Positions 12,874 through 19,703 of a stretch of 19,703 bases of DNA are shown here, piece after piece. Under the pieces are notes generated by a model. It searched no databases, was not told the DNA's origin, and saw only the letters and a list, made by a program, of their open reading frames with translations. The stretch comes from an uncultured Lachnospiraceae bacterium. GTDB lineage: Bacteria; Bacillota; Clostridia; Lachnospirales; Lachnospiraceae. The DNA is taken from positions 1 through 19,703 of the forward strand of contig CAKRPI010000037.1 of the NCBI GenBank assembly GCA_934376945.1, written 5' to 3'. Position 1 is the stretch's first letter. Every line of letters begins with the position of its first letter. A program made the position numbers and the translations under genes.

Positions 12874-14400
12874 ATGACGAAGAAAGACTGGTATGAGGCC
12901 GGTGAGCAAATCCGGAATCTTGTACAGGAAGCAATCGATAATGAGGATTTTTCGCAGCTGAGCAGCACGGTTACAAATGTGGTGAATGATACGATGAGCG
13001 GGCTGGAGAAGGCGCTGAAGGATTCACTTGGAAATGGATCGCGGCAGGCGGGAAGCGAAGCCGGAGCAGAAACGGACAGCTCCCGGGCACGGAATCGAGC
13101 GGAGGATGCACGATATAGCGGAGGGCAGAATGCGCAGGATCAGATGGGAGATCAGAGGGGCACTGCCGGAGCAAATCGCGGCGATCGGACGAGGAGCGAG
13201 TCAGAGGATACGTATCGAAAACATCGCCCGTACCAGGAATGGACGAGACAGACAAGGCAGGAGGCTGCCGACCGCATTCGGGTTAATGTGGAGAAGGCGT
13301 GTCGGACGAAATATACGGAGCATGTACAAAAGAAGAATACGGCGCTTGTCCCGGTAAGAGCTCCGGGGCAGATCAGCGGCGCAGTAATGAAATGGACGGG
13401 ATATGCATGTAGCGGTACGTTTGGCCTGTCACTTGCAATTCTTGGAGTGGTCGGGGCAGCGACCGGGATCGCACTGACCGTTCCGATCAGTATTCTGGGC
13501 GTTCTGTTTGCCGGCTCCCTGGCGCTTGGCATCGGAGGAAAGAAGAGATCCGAGCTTGCGCAGCGATTCCGAAAATACGTAAATGTGCTCGGAAACCGTA
13601 CGTACTGTATGGTGGAAGAACTGGCGGATTCGGTCGGAGAGAGCAGCAAATTTGTGCGAAAAGACCTGAAAAAGATGATTCGGCAGGGCTTTTTCCCGCA
13701 GGGCTATCTGGATCAGAAGGAGACCTGCCTGATTACAGACAAGCAGACGTATCAGCAGTATCAGGATGCGCAGCAGTCGTACGAGGCGAGACAGAAAACG
13801 GCACAGCAGAGCAAAGAGTCCGGGACACAGGAGGCTGGCGGAAAGCTGCATTCTGAGGATGGGCTTGCTTCCGAAAGGAAGGCAGGAAGTGAAAACGCGT
13901 CTGCGAACCGTGGCGGAGCAGGCTTTGATGGCGGGATCCGATCGGATCTGGATCCGAAATGTGCAGAGCTGATCGCACAGGGAAAAAGCTATATTCGTCA
14001 TATTCATGAATGCAACGACCGTATTTTGGATGAAGCGATGTCGGAAAAGCTGGCACGCCTTGAGCTGGTAGTGACCCGGATTTTTACAGAGGCAGAACGA
14101 AATCCGGAGGTGGTGGATGATCTCAAAAAGATGATGAGCTATTACCTGCCGACTACGAAAAAGCTGCTGGATGCCTATTGTAATTTAAATGAACAGCCGG
14201 TGGGCGGACAGAATATCGACAGCATGAAAAAGGAGATAGAGGGGACGCTGGATACGTTGAATGCAGCATTTGAAAAGCTGCTTGACGATCTGTTTGAGGA
14301 GCAGGCGTGGGATATTTCCTCGGATATCAGTGTATTGAATACAATGCTGGCACAGGAAGGGCTGACCGGGAATCAATTTGAGCGCAGGAGAAACTTATAA
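12874..14400 (+). CDS. xpaC: XpaC-family membrane protein, extended form
   Basis: 508 aa. ATG at 12874 follows GCAGGAGA. The frame stays open upstream to 12565, but that part runs through a terminator and is not coding. The family is named for 5-bromo-4-chloroindolyl phosphate hydrolysis, and its true function is unknown. Residues 1-60 form a helical head, 60-150 are charged and disordered, and about 177-222 hold two hydrophobic segments. About 230-300 look like a winged-helix-type unit (EELADSVGESSKFVRKDLKK). Residues 360-508 are the helical XpaC region (MMSYYLPTTKKLLDAY). It is much longer than the Bacillus protein as I recall it. The telA gene follows 63 bases later, the same pairing as Bacillus xpaC-yaaN, so the two probably work together at the membrane. 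Confidence 0.85.
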   Translation: MTKKDWYEAGEQIRNLVQEAIDNEDFSQLSSTVTNVVNDTMSGLEKALKDSLGNGSRQAGSEAGAETDSSRARNRAEDARYSGGQNAQDQMGDQRGTAGANRGDRTRSESEDTYRKHRPYQEWTRQTRQEAADRIRVNVEKACRTKYTEHVQKKNTALVPVRAPGQISGAVMKWTGYACSGTFGLSLAILGVVGAATGIALTVPISILGVLFAGSLALGIGGKKRSELAQRFRKYVNVLGNRTYCMVEELADSVGESSKFVRKDLKKMIRQGFFPQGYLDQKETCLITDKQTYQQYQDAQQSYEARQKTAQQSKESGTQEAGGKLHSEDGLASERKAGSENASANRGGAGFDGGIRSDLDPKCAELIAQGKSYIRHIHECNDRILDEAMSEKLARLELVVTRIFTEAERNPEVVDDLKKMMSYYLPTTKKLLDAYCNLNEQPVGGQNIDSMKKEIEGTLDTLNAAFEKLLDDLFEEQAWDISSDISVLNTMLAQEGLTGNQFERRRNL

Positions 14401-14463
14401 GTAACTAAACATATTACTTAATATGGTTAAATGTGTTTAAATGTATCTATGGAGGGATACGAC

Positions 14464-15612
14464 ATGAGTGATGAAATGAAACAGTTTGATGAGGCACAGG
14501 CACCGGTGCTGACCTTTGGGGCGCCGGTCCCGGAGGAGAAGGAAGTGCCGGCGGAAACGAAGAAGCCGGAGGAACCGCAGCTGGATGAGAGCATTCTTTC
14601 CGAAGAGGAACGGAAGATGGTAGATGATTTCAGCAAACAGATTAATTTAAATGATACGAACGGCATTTTACAGTACGGTGTCGGTACGCAGAAAAAAATG
14701 GCGGATTTTTCTGAAACTGCGCTGAAAAATGTGAAGACAAAGGACCTTGGCGAGGTTGGAACTATGATTTCCGGTCTTGTGACAGAGCTGAAAAGCTTTG
14801 ATACAGAAGAGGAAGAAAAGGGATTTCTGGGATTTTTCAAAAAATCCGGAAATAAGCTGACGGCAATGCGGTCGCGCTATGAAAAAGCAGAAGTAAATGT
14901 AGAAAAAATCTGTGATGTGCTGGAAGGGCATCAGGTACAGCTGATGAAGGATGTGGCGGTGCTGGATAAGATGTACGGGCTGAACCTTTCTTATTTCAAG
15001 GAGCTGTCCATGTACATTCTGGCCGGAAAGAAAAAACTGGAGCAGGTGCGCCGGAATGAGCTTGCAGATGCAGTTGCAAAGGCACAGGCAACCAATCTGC
15101 CGGAGGATGCCCAGGCGGCAAAGGATCTGGAAGAAAAATGCGATCGTTTTGAAAAGAAGATCCATGACCTGGAGCTGACACGCATGATCGCAATTCAGAC
15201 AGCGCCGCAGATCCGGCTTGTACAGTCCAGTAATACGGTAATGATCGAAAAAATCCAGTCAACGATTGTCAATACGATTCCGCTTTGGAAAAGTCAGATG
15301 GTGATCGCACTCGGTGTGGAGCATGCAAATCAGGCAGCAAAAGCGCAGCGCGAAGTGACAGATATGACAAACGAGCTGCTGCGCAAGAATGCGGCAGCGC
15401 TTAAGACAGCTACAGTTGAGAGCGCAAAGGCTGCCGAGCGTGGTATTGTTGATCTTGAGACCTTAAAGAATACGAATCAGGCTCTGATTTCTACGTTTGA
15501 CGAGGTGATGAAGATTCAGGAGGATGGACGGCAGAAGCGCCGCGCGGCTGAGGCAGAGCTGAACCGGATGGAGGAGGAGCTCAAGAGCAAGCTGCTGGAG
15601 ATCCGGAAATAA
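14464..15612 (+). CDS. telA: TelA-family (toxic anion resistance) protein
   Basis: 382 aa. ATG at 14464 (MSDEMKQF) is chosen over 14431 because GGAGGG precedes it at about 8 bases. After an acidic, Pro-rich N-terminus (1-45) the protein is almost all helical with long coiled-coil stretches. It has family-typical segments QVQLMKDVAVLDKMYGLN, SYFKELSMYILAGKKKLEQV, QTAPQIRLVQSSN and IPLWKSQMVIALG. TelA proteins were named for tellurite resistance on plasmids, but in Firmicutes they are linked to envelope stress, lantibiotic and detergent tolerance, with an unknown mechanism. It is the second gene of the xpaC operon and ends at a terminator shared with the convergent two-component genes. Confidence 0.92.
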   Translation: MSDEMKQFDEAQAPVLTFGAPVPEEKEVPAETKKPEEPQLDESILSEEERKMVDDFSKQINLNDTNGILQYGVGTQKKMADFSETALKNVKTKDLGEVGTMISGLVTELKSFDTEEEEKGFLGFFKKSGNKLTAMRSRYEKAEVNVEKICDVLEGHQVQLMKDVAVLDKMYGLNLSYFKELSMYILAGKKKLEQVRRNELADAVAKAQATNLPEDAQAAKDLEEKCDRFEKKIHDLELTRMIAIQTAPQIRLVQSSNTVMIEKIQSTIVNTIPLWKSQMVIALGVEHANQAAKAQREVTDMTNELLRKNAAALKTATVESAKAAERGIVDLETLKNTNQALISTFDEVMKIQEDGRQKRRAAEAELNRMEEELKSKLLEIRK

Positions 15613-15652
15613 GAAATGACTGTGCGATGAAAACGGAAAAAGAATATAACAA

Positions 15653-15690
15653 GGGCGGCTCCTGCGGGAACCGCCCATTATAATTATATT
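15653..15690. terminator. Terminator between telA and the response-regulator gene
   Basis: GGGCGG (15653-15658) pairs with CCGCCC (15671-15676), with inner TCC/GGA pairing, followed by an AT-rich tract that is not a clean T-run. It is placed to serve both convergent genes. Confidence 0.6.
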
Positions 15691-15719
15691 TAGACAGATT
15701 CTTATATTTAGACAGATTC
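15684..15719. repeat. Perfect 18-bp tandem duplication
   Basis: TTATATTTAGACAGATTC occurs at 15684-15701 and again immediately at 15702-15719, between the terminator and the end of the response-regulator gene. It is probably a recent slippage duplication. Confidence 0.95.
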
Positions 15720-15736
15720 ACTGCGAACGCAATCCG

Positions 15737-16438
15737 TCAGTCCGCATCAATCATCCGATACCCGATTCCAATCTCCGTAAAAATGTATTCCGGCTGAGCA
15801 GGATTCTGTTCAAGCTTCCGGCGGATATTTGCCATGTTGACGCGCAGAATGCGGTTGTTGTCATCCGCATAAGGTCCCCATACGTGGGAAATCAGCGTGT
15901 CATAGGTGATGACTTTGCCGGAATTTTTTGCGAGCATTGAAACGATCTTGTATTCAACCTGAGTCAGGTGAACCTCCTGATCGTGAACAAAAATACGACG
16001 TCGGTCGAAATCAATGACAAGACCGTGTGCTTCAAATGTATGAGTCTGATTTCCCTGACCGTTTGCACCGGAAAGATGGCGGACGGCGGTACGGATGCGG
16101 GCGAGAAGCTCGGAGGTGCCGAATGGCTTGGTGATATAGTCATCTGCGCCTGCATCAAGCGCAAGCACCTTTTCCTCTTCCTGTGTGCGGGCAGAAATGA
16201 CGATAATGGGCATGGAAGACCACTGGCGCACTTCGCGTATAATATCCATGCCGTCCATATCTGGAAGTCCCAGATCCAGGAGAAGAATATCCGGACAGCG
16301 AGAGGTGATCTGTGAAATGCCATCGGTGCCGGAATAGCTCTTAAAAACACGATAGTCCTGATTGAGCAGGGCAGTGGCGATAAAATCACAGATATTTTTT
16401 TCATCTTCAATAATCAAAACAGAAGTTTTTGTGTTCAT
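15737..16438 (-). CDS. KdpE-like OmpR-family response regulator
   Basis: 233 aa. The receiver domain (1-120) has acidic pocket E11/D12, phospho-acceptor D55 (LLLDLGLPD) and K104 (YITKPF). A winged-helix DNA-binding domain follows (about 135-230; LTQVEYKIVSMLAKNSGKV, NIRRKLEQ, EIGIGYRM). The sequence is close to KdpE, which activates potassium-transporter genes, but no kdp transport genes lie in the window. Its ATG overlaps the stop of the kinase gene in an ATGA, so both are one transcript starting upstream of 17646. Candidate targets are the phased CGCTAAG repeats and palindromes in the divergent region 17705-17788 (inferred). Confidence 0.93.
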   Translation of the reverse strand: MNTKTSVLIIEDEKNICDFIATALLNQDYRVFKSYSGTDGISQITSRCPDILLLDLGLPDMDGMDIIREVRQWSSMPIIVISARTQEEEKVLALDAGADDYITKPFGTSELLARIRTAVRHLSGANGQGNQTHTFEAHGLVIDFDRRRIFVHDQEVHLTQVEYKIVSMLAKNSGKVITYDTLISHVWGPYADDNNRILRVNMANIRRKLEQNPAQPEYIFTEIGIGYRMIDAD

Positions 16439-17646
16439 TTGTTTTCCTCCGTTTGTATGATATCCTGTTCTTCACGCGGCAGTGTAAAGCAGAATTCTGC
16501 ACCTTGTGGGTCAGCGGCCTTTTCCGCTGCAGTGCTGTAGCGGTGGAATGGTGTCAGGCGGCGCTGACCGGCTTCACCCTCCGGGGATGGAATGTTGCGC
16601 GCGGTGATCGTTCCGTCATGCGCCGTGATGATCGTTTGACAGATAGAAAGGCCAATGCCCATGCCGCGGCTGCTGTCGGAATTGTCAGTCGGTGCCGTGC
16701 CGGTGCCATCGAAGATGACCGGCAGCTTTTCTTCCGGAATTCCGGTCCCGTAATCACGGATGTGAAAGGATACCGAGGTGTCATCGTACGTGATATAGCA
16801 GTCGATCGGCTGCGTGCTTTTCGCATGCACCACTGCGTTTTCAAGCAGGTTGATGATGACCTGCTCGATCAGAACCGCATCCATCGGGATCATCAGAAAC
16901 TCATCCGGAATCCTCACGTTGATTTGCGCATCCGGCAGTCTTTTCTTGAGCCGCTGTACAGCCTCGGAAAGCACTTCCTCGACAGGCTCAAGTGACTTGG
17001 TGACTTTTGCGCTTGAGGTATTGATTCGTGTGACAGAGAGCAGATTTTCTACCATATTCAAAAGCCAGTCGGCATCCTCCTGGATGTTGCAGATCAGATT
17101 TTTTTTTGCCTGATCATCGAGCTGGCTGTCGTTTTCAAGGTAAAGATTGGCAGCACCGATGATGCCGGTGAGCGGTGTACGCAGGTCATGCGAGATGGCC
17201 CGCAGCAGATTGGCGCGCATTTTTTCTTTTTCTGCTATTGCAAGCTGTTTTTCCTGTTTGATACGGATCCGTGTCTGAGCTTTCAGGTTGGTTGTGGTGG
17301 CACTTGTGATGGATGAGATTACAAGCATGGAAAAGAAGGCGATCGGATAACCGTCCAGCGTAAAATTGATTCGCATATAGGGGTAGGTAAAAAAGCAGTT
17401 GATGGACATAATGCTGATAACGGAAGCTAGGATTCCGTAAAGATAGCCGGTCGTAAAGCGTGCAATTGCAACGACGATCATAAGATAAATAAAAGAAGTA
17501 TTCAGGAGATTCTGCGTTGCTTTTCGTGTGAGAACGCAAAGAACCGTTCCGAAGGCAAGGAGTGCGATCGAGACGAGAATGTCGTGCGATACGGTGTCTG
17601 TCTGCAGGCACCGGAATTTACGGGGAGAAAATCTGGGCGTGGTCAA
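16435..17646 (-). CDS. KdpD-like sensor histidine kinase with DUF4118, no N-terminal KdpD domain
   Basis: 403 aa from a TTG start at 17646. That start has AAAGGAGGT 9 bases before it, while the upstream TTG at 17685 has none. Four hydrophobic segments (about 22-40, 50-66, 68-88, 100-116) match the DUF4118 membrane module. The phospho-acceptor is H153 (ISHDLRTPLTGI). The ATPase domain has N-box IINLLENAVVHA, DYGTGIPEEK and GMGIGLSICQTI. The roughly 370-residue cytoplasmic KdpD/UspA sensor region of classical KdpD is absent. About 30 extra residues (PSPEGEAGQRRLTPF onward) sit between the last ATP-lid element and the final strand GAEFCFTLP. The signal is unknown. Confidence 0.92.
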   Translation of the reverse strand: MTTPRFSPRKFRCLQTDTVSHDILVSIALLAFGTVLCVLTRKATQNLLNTSFIYLMIVVAIARFTTGYLYGILASVISIMSINCFFTYPYMRINFTLDGYPIAFFSMLVISSITSATTTNLKAQTRIRIKQEKQLAIAEKEKMRANLLRAISHDLRTPLTGIIGAANLYLENDSQLDDQAKKNLICNIQEDADWLLNMVENLLSVTRINTSSAKVTKSLEPVEEVLSEAVQRLKKRLPDAQINVRIPDEFLMIPMDAVLIEQVIINLLENAVVHAKSTQPIDCYITYDDTSVSFHIRDYGTGIPEEKLPVIFDGTGTAPTDNSDSSRGMGIGLSICQTIITAHDGTITARNIPSPEGEAGQRRLTPFHRYSTAAEKAADPQGAEFCFTLPREEQDIIQTEENK

Positions 17647-17704
17647 AAGATAATAACCTCCTTTGTTAGAGCAGATATTTGTCAAAACTGATATTTCGTC
17701 AGTG

Positions 17705-17744
17705 AATACTGCAGTATTTTCGGAATCTGCTATAGTATACTATA
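17705..17744. promoter_or_regulatory. Pair of perfect 14-bp palindromes upstream of the sensor kinase
   Basis: AATACTGCAGTATT (17705-17718) and TATAGTATACTATA (17731-17744) are both perfect palindromes. Their centres are 26 bp apart and both contain AGTAT/ATACT. They lie 59-98 bp before the kinase start codon in the divergent intergenic region and are candidate operators. Confidence 0.55.
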
Positions 17745-17770
17745 AAAAATATGGAATTGGTATCAGGAAC

Positions 17771-17788
17771 CGCTAAGATGACGCTAAG
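17771..17788 (+). promoter_or_regulatory. 11-bp-spaced direct repeat, candidate response-regulator site
   Basis: CGCTAAG at 17771-17777 and again at 17782-17788, one 11-bp step apart, the geometry of OmpR-class binding. It lies between the KdpE-like operon and the small membrane-protein gene at 17847. Confidence 0.45.
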
Positions 17789-17846
17789 AGTAAAGAACGG
17801 GAAGTCCGGAGATTGCTTCTTAAATAAGCAGAAGGAGTGATTTTTC

Positions 17847-18044
17847 ATGACAATCGGAAGAAGCTGTGCTATACTGGTGGAAAGCTATCAATATAAGGAT
17901 AAGGGCGAGGTGAAAGGTATGAACAGTGGAGTATTACTTGCAGTATTGATTCTGTTGGTCGTGATTGTGACAGTAGTCGTGGTTGCAGCGGTCGTATCAG
18001 TCGTTTCCGGCGTGATCGCAGCGGAAGAAGATGAGGAAGAATAA
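17847..18044 (+). CDS. Small single-TM protein with acidic tail
   Basis: 65 aa from ATG at 17847 (AAGGAG 9 bases before). ATG at 17919, with GAGGTGAAAGGT before it, would give a 41-residue form, and both sites look usable. The shared part is one very hydrophobic Val/Ile/Leu helix (SGVLLAVLILLVVIVTVV and onward) ending in EEDEEE. The extra N-terminal 24 residues are polar. I do not recognise the family. It is divergent from the sensor kinase across a region with palindromes and phased repeats, so it could be a target or a small modulator of the membrane kinase (inferred). Confidence 0.6.
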   Translation: MTIGRSCAILVESYQYKDKGEVKGMNSGVLLAVLILLVVIVTVVVVAAVVSVVSGVIAAEEDEEE

Positions 18045-18139
18045 AAATTAATGGAAAGCGCATATCAGCGTGAAGCCGGGCGGCAGAGCAGACGCTGAAA
18101 AGCCGTTTTGGTAATGAAAAGGAAAAGAGGAGGGGGAAA

Positions 18140-19018
18140 ATGACAGAGTATACCCTGTCACAGTGGCTGCTGTTTTTTTACATTTACTGCTTTTTCGGCT
18201 GGGTCTGGGAAAGCACATACGTATCAGTATGCCAGCGAAAGCTCGTAAACCGGGGATTTTTGAAGGGACCGTGGCTGCCGATCTACGGAAGCGGGGCAAT
18301 TTGTATTCTGGTCGTGACCATTCCGGTACGCGGAAATATCCCGGCGATGTGTATTGTCGGTATGGTATCGGCAGCCGTACTGGAGTATGTGACCGGCTAC
18401 GTGATGGAGCGGCTGTTCCGTGTGCGGTACTGGGATTATACCGGAAAATTTCTGAATATTAACGGCTATATCTGCCTGGCATCCGTGCTCTGCTGGGGAG
18501 TGATGACGATTCTGGTGGTCGATGTGATCCATGTGCGGATTGAGCAGGTGGTCATGATGCTCAGTACGCAGATGACTGATCTGATCGTGCTCATTGCTAC
18601 TCCGCTGTTTACGATCGATTTCGTGACATCGTTTATTGCTGCAATGCGGCTGCGCGACATCCTGATCAGCAAGGAGCGCATTGTGGAAGAACTGAAAAAG
18701 CTGGCAGTGAAGAAAGACGAGCTGGAAGCTGCGCTTGAAAAGGCAATTGCGGGTACCGGCGATAAGGCGAAGGAGCAGATCCGTCAGGAGCTGGGCGAGC
18801 TGTATATGACGGTCGGAGCAATGAAACAGAAGCTTCAGATCAGATCGCCGAAATCAATTCGCGGTCTGCTCAGGAGAAACCCGACAGCGGTATCCTTTGA
18901 GTATAAAGAAACATTTTCAGACCTGAAGCGGTCTATGGCAGAAAAGCTGGACGGACTCCGCAATGAAGTGGATTTCTCAGCGATCAAAGAGCAGACGGGC
19001 AAGTGGCTGAAGCGGTGA
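18140..19018 (+). CDS. CmpB-type putative ABC-transporter permease (PF06541-like)
   Basis: 292 aa, preceded by GAGGAGGGGG. The membrane half (1-175) has about five hydrophobic segments and family-typical motifs: FFGWVWES, VNRGFLKGPWLPIYGSGA, GKFLNINGYICL and LCWG. The C-terminal 110 residues are charged, helical and probably cytoplasmic (EELKKLAVKKDELEAALEKA). The name comes from older annotation. No ATP-binding subunit is nearby, so transport is unproven. It is on the same strand as, and 95 bases after, the small membrane protein and may be cotranscribed with it. Confidence 0.85.
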   Translation: MTEYTLSQWLLFFYIYCFFGWVWESTYVSVCQRKLVNRGFLKGPWLPIYGSGAICILVVTIPVRGNIPAMCIVGMVSAAVLEYVTGYVMERLFRVRYWDYTGKFLNINGYICLASVLCWGVMTILVVDVIHVRIEQVVMMLSTQMTDLIVLIATPLFTIDFVTSFIAAMRLRDILISKERIVEELKKLAVKKDELEAALEKAIAGTGDKAKEQIRQELGELYMTVGAMKQKLQIRSPKSIRGLLRRNPTAVSFEYKETFSDLKRSMAEKLDGLRNEVDFSAIKEQTGKWLKR

Positions 19019-19204
19019 GCGATAAAGCAATGGTGTATTGCAGGGGCATCTTTGTGAAGCGAAAAAACAAGCAACGAGAAAGATACAGAATTTCTGAAGA
19101 ATGAACAGTCAGTGAAGCTGGTTGTGAATACAGATCGTGTGAGCGTATCGGATTGAGAAAATAATCTTTTAAACACGTTTTAGAGCAGCTAGAGGGTAGG
19201 AAAA

Positions 19205-19429
19205 ATGGAAGAAAAGAAGCAGGCTGAAAATGAAATGGATGACGACGACATCATTGAAGAATTTGCAAGCGGATTTTGTAAGGCACAGAATCAGACACGA
19301 ATGGTGATGTGCGAGCTTAAGGTGCTGTCGGACGGAAAAAAGGAGATTGTCTCTTCGGACTGTGCCTGGGGAAGATGCGAGCATACGAAAACATGTCTGC
19401 TGATGGGGCAGATTATGAATGAGTTGTAG
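19205..19429 (+). CDS. Small Cys-containing protein, unknown function
   Basis: 74 aa, ATG at 19205 after AGAGGGTAGG. An acidic start (MDDDDIIEEF) leads to a compact region with five cysteines, C25, C36, C53, C58 and C64 (SDCAWGRCEHTKTCLL). The last three could form a metal or disulfide site. I think similar short proteins occur in Lachnospiraceae, but I cannot name a family or a function. The 186 bases between it and the CmpB-type gene show no clear terminator or promoter. Confidence 0.7.
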   Translation: MEEKKQAENEMDDDDIIEEFASGFCKAQNQTRMVMCELKVLSDGKKEIVSSDCAWGRCEHTKTCLLMGQIMNEL

Positions 19430-19443
19430 CGTGTTTTGGAACG

Positions 19444-19475
19444 CAGAGCGTGAAGCGGATTGCGAATGTCTGCTT
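19444..19475 (-). repeat. Copy E, core fragment of the structured repeat element
   Basis: The plus strand reads AGCGTGAAGCGGATTGCGAA then TGTCTGCTT. This is the reverse complement of the copy B core with a few mismatches, and it extends past the core into the AAGCAGA segment that precedes it in copy B (4412-4418). TTTACAGTGCT follows here (19474-19484) and also follows copy D, at 10407-10417. Confidence 0.6.
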
Positions 19476-19594
19476 TACAGTGCTTTTGGCAGGATGTGCG
19501 TACAGATTGCAGGAATAGTTTTTTGAACAGGCTTCGGAGTTGATGGGAGGTTATTAACAGTTAAATATAAATTATAAAATCATATAAGTACATG

Positions 19595-19623
19595 TTGAGT
19601 TTTGCAGGATATTAGGGTAGAAT
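19595..19623 (+). promoter_or_regulatory. Candidate promoter for a gene beyond the window
   Basis: TTGAGT (19595-19600), 17 bp, TAGAAT (19618-19623), preceded by an AT-rich stretch. No gene starts before the window ends. Confidence 0.4.
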
Positions 19624-19703
19624 AGTATAGAGATGAGCAAAACACATTGATTCAAAAGTAGGACGTGGCAGTTAGTTTCCATAAAGTTTGAGGTTGCGAT
19701 TTT

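Noticed and set aside
12832..12896. Possible leader peptide starting at TTG 12832 before xpaC
   Set aside because: AAAGGAGAGG precedes it and a 21-codon frame exists, but the start is inside the hairpin arm and there is no amino-acid bias typical of attenuation peptides.
14399..14419. AAGTAA/TTACTT hairpin between xpaC and telA
   Set aside because: The stem is only six AT-rich pairs without a T-tract, too weak to call a terminator.
16429..16995. 188-residue plus-strand frame opposite the histidine kinase
   Set aside because: It is a shadow of the kinase frame, with no ribosome binding site or domain, while the kinase motifs on the minus strand are complete.

Overview
The window looks like chromosomal DNA of an anaerobic, Gram-positive, spore-former-lineage Firmicute, most probably a Lachnospiraceae gut bacterium. 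This rests on recall and style, not on a search. The supporting signs are strong AGGAGG-type ribosome binding sites, a rubredoxin-first (reverse) rubrerythrin with a PerR-type regulator, a SpoIIQ-like dead LytM protein, a CmpB-type membrane protein, an XpaC/TelA pair and several large secreted proteins. No rRNA, tRNA, CRISPR array, transposase, integrase or phage gene was seen.

Layout. (1) 1-1620: a truncated copy of a repeat element, then a membrane-anchored LytM-fold protein that has lost its zinc ligands and carries an Ala/Asn/Glu-rich tandem repeat linker, closed by a strong terminator. (2) 1696-4257: an HTH regulator divergent from a small Hanks-type kinase (HRDxKPxxN present, beta-3 Lys replaced by Arg), which is translationally coupled to a zinc-ribbon/one-TM/beta-helix-like protein. 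(3) 4328-7585: a full 210-bp repeat element, then two exported proteins, one with a peptidoglycan-binding domain and one with bacterial Ig-like (BIG2) domains. (4) 7650-10191: a peroxide-defence block of reverse rubrerythrin and perR (both minus strand, with near-identical promoter architecture) and trxB (plus). (5) 10192-12735: a regulatory region with phased 11-bp repeats, then a secreted SH3-SH3-NlpC/P60 hydrolase. (6) 12763-15690: promoter, leader hairpin, xpaC and telA. (7) 15737-17646: a KdpE/KdpD-like two-component pair on the minus strand, lacking the KdpD N-terminal sensor and with no kdpFABC nearby. (8) 17705-19429: palindromic and phased-repeat operators, a tiny acidic-tailed membrane protein, a CmpB-type membrane protein and a small Cys-containing protein.

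The themes are cell-envelope maintenance (LytM, PG-binding, SH3-NlpC/P60, BIG2), envelope or ion signalling (kinase module, KdpDE-like pair, XpaC/TelA) and oxidative-stress defence. The most interesting non-genic signal is a family of structured repeats (copies near 1-123, 4328-4537, 7650-7783, 10342-10368 and 19444-19475). They share a roughly 30-base core, and the better copies enclose it in outer and inner inverted repeats whose sequences differ while pairing is kept. Other non-genic leads are a structured leader before rubrerythrin, a promoter-proximal terminator-like hairpin before xpaC, a possible 5'/3' UTR pairing around the NlpC/P60 gene, and phased operator arrays. All operator, promoter and RNA calls come from reading the sequence by eye and have no experimental support here.
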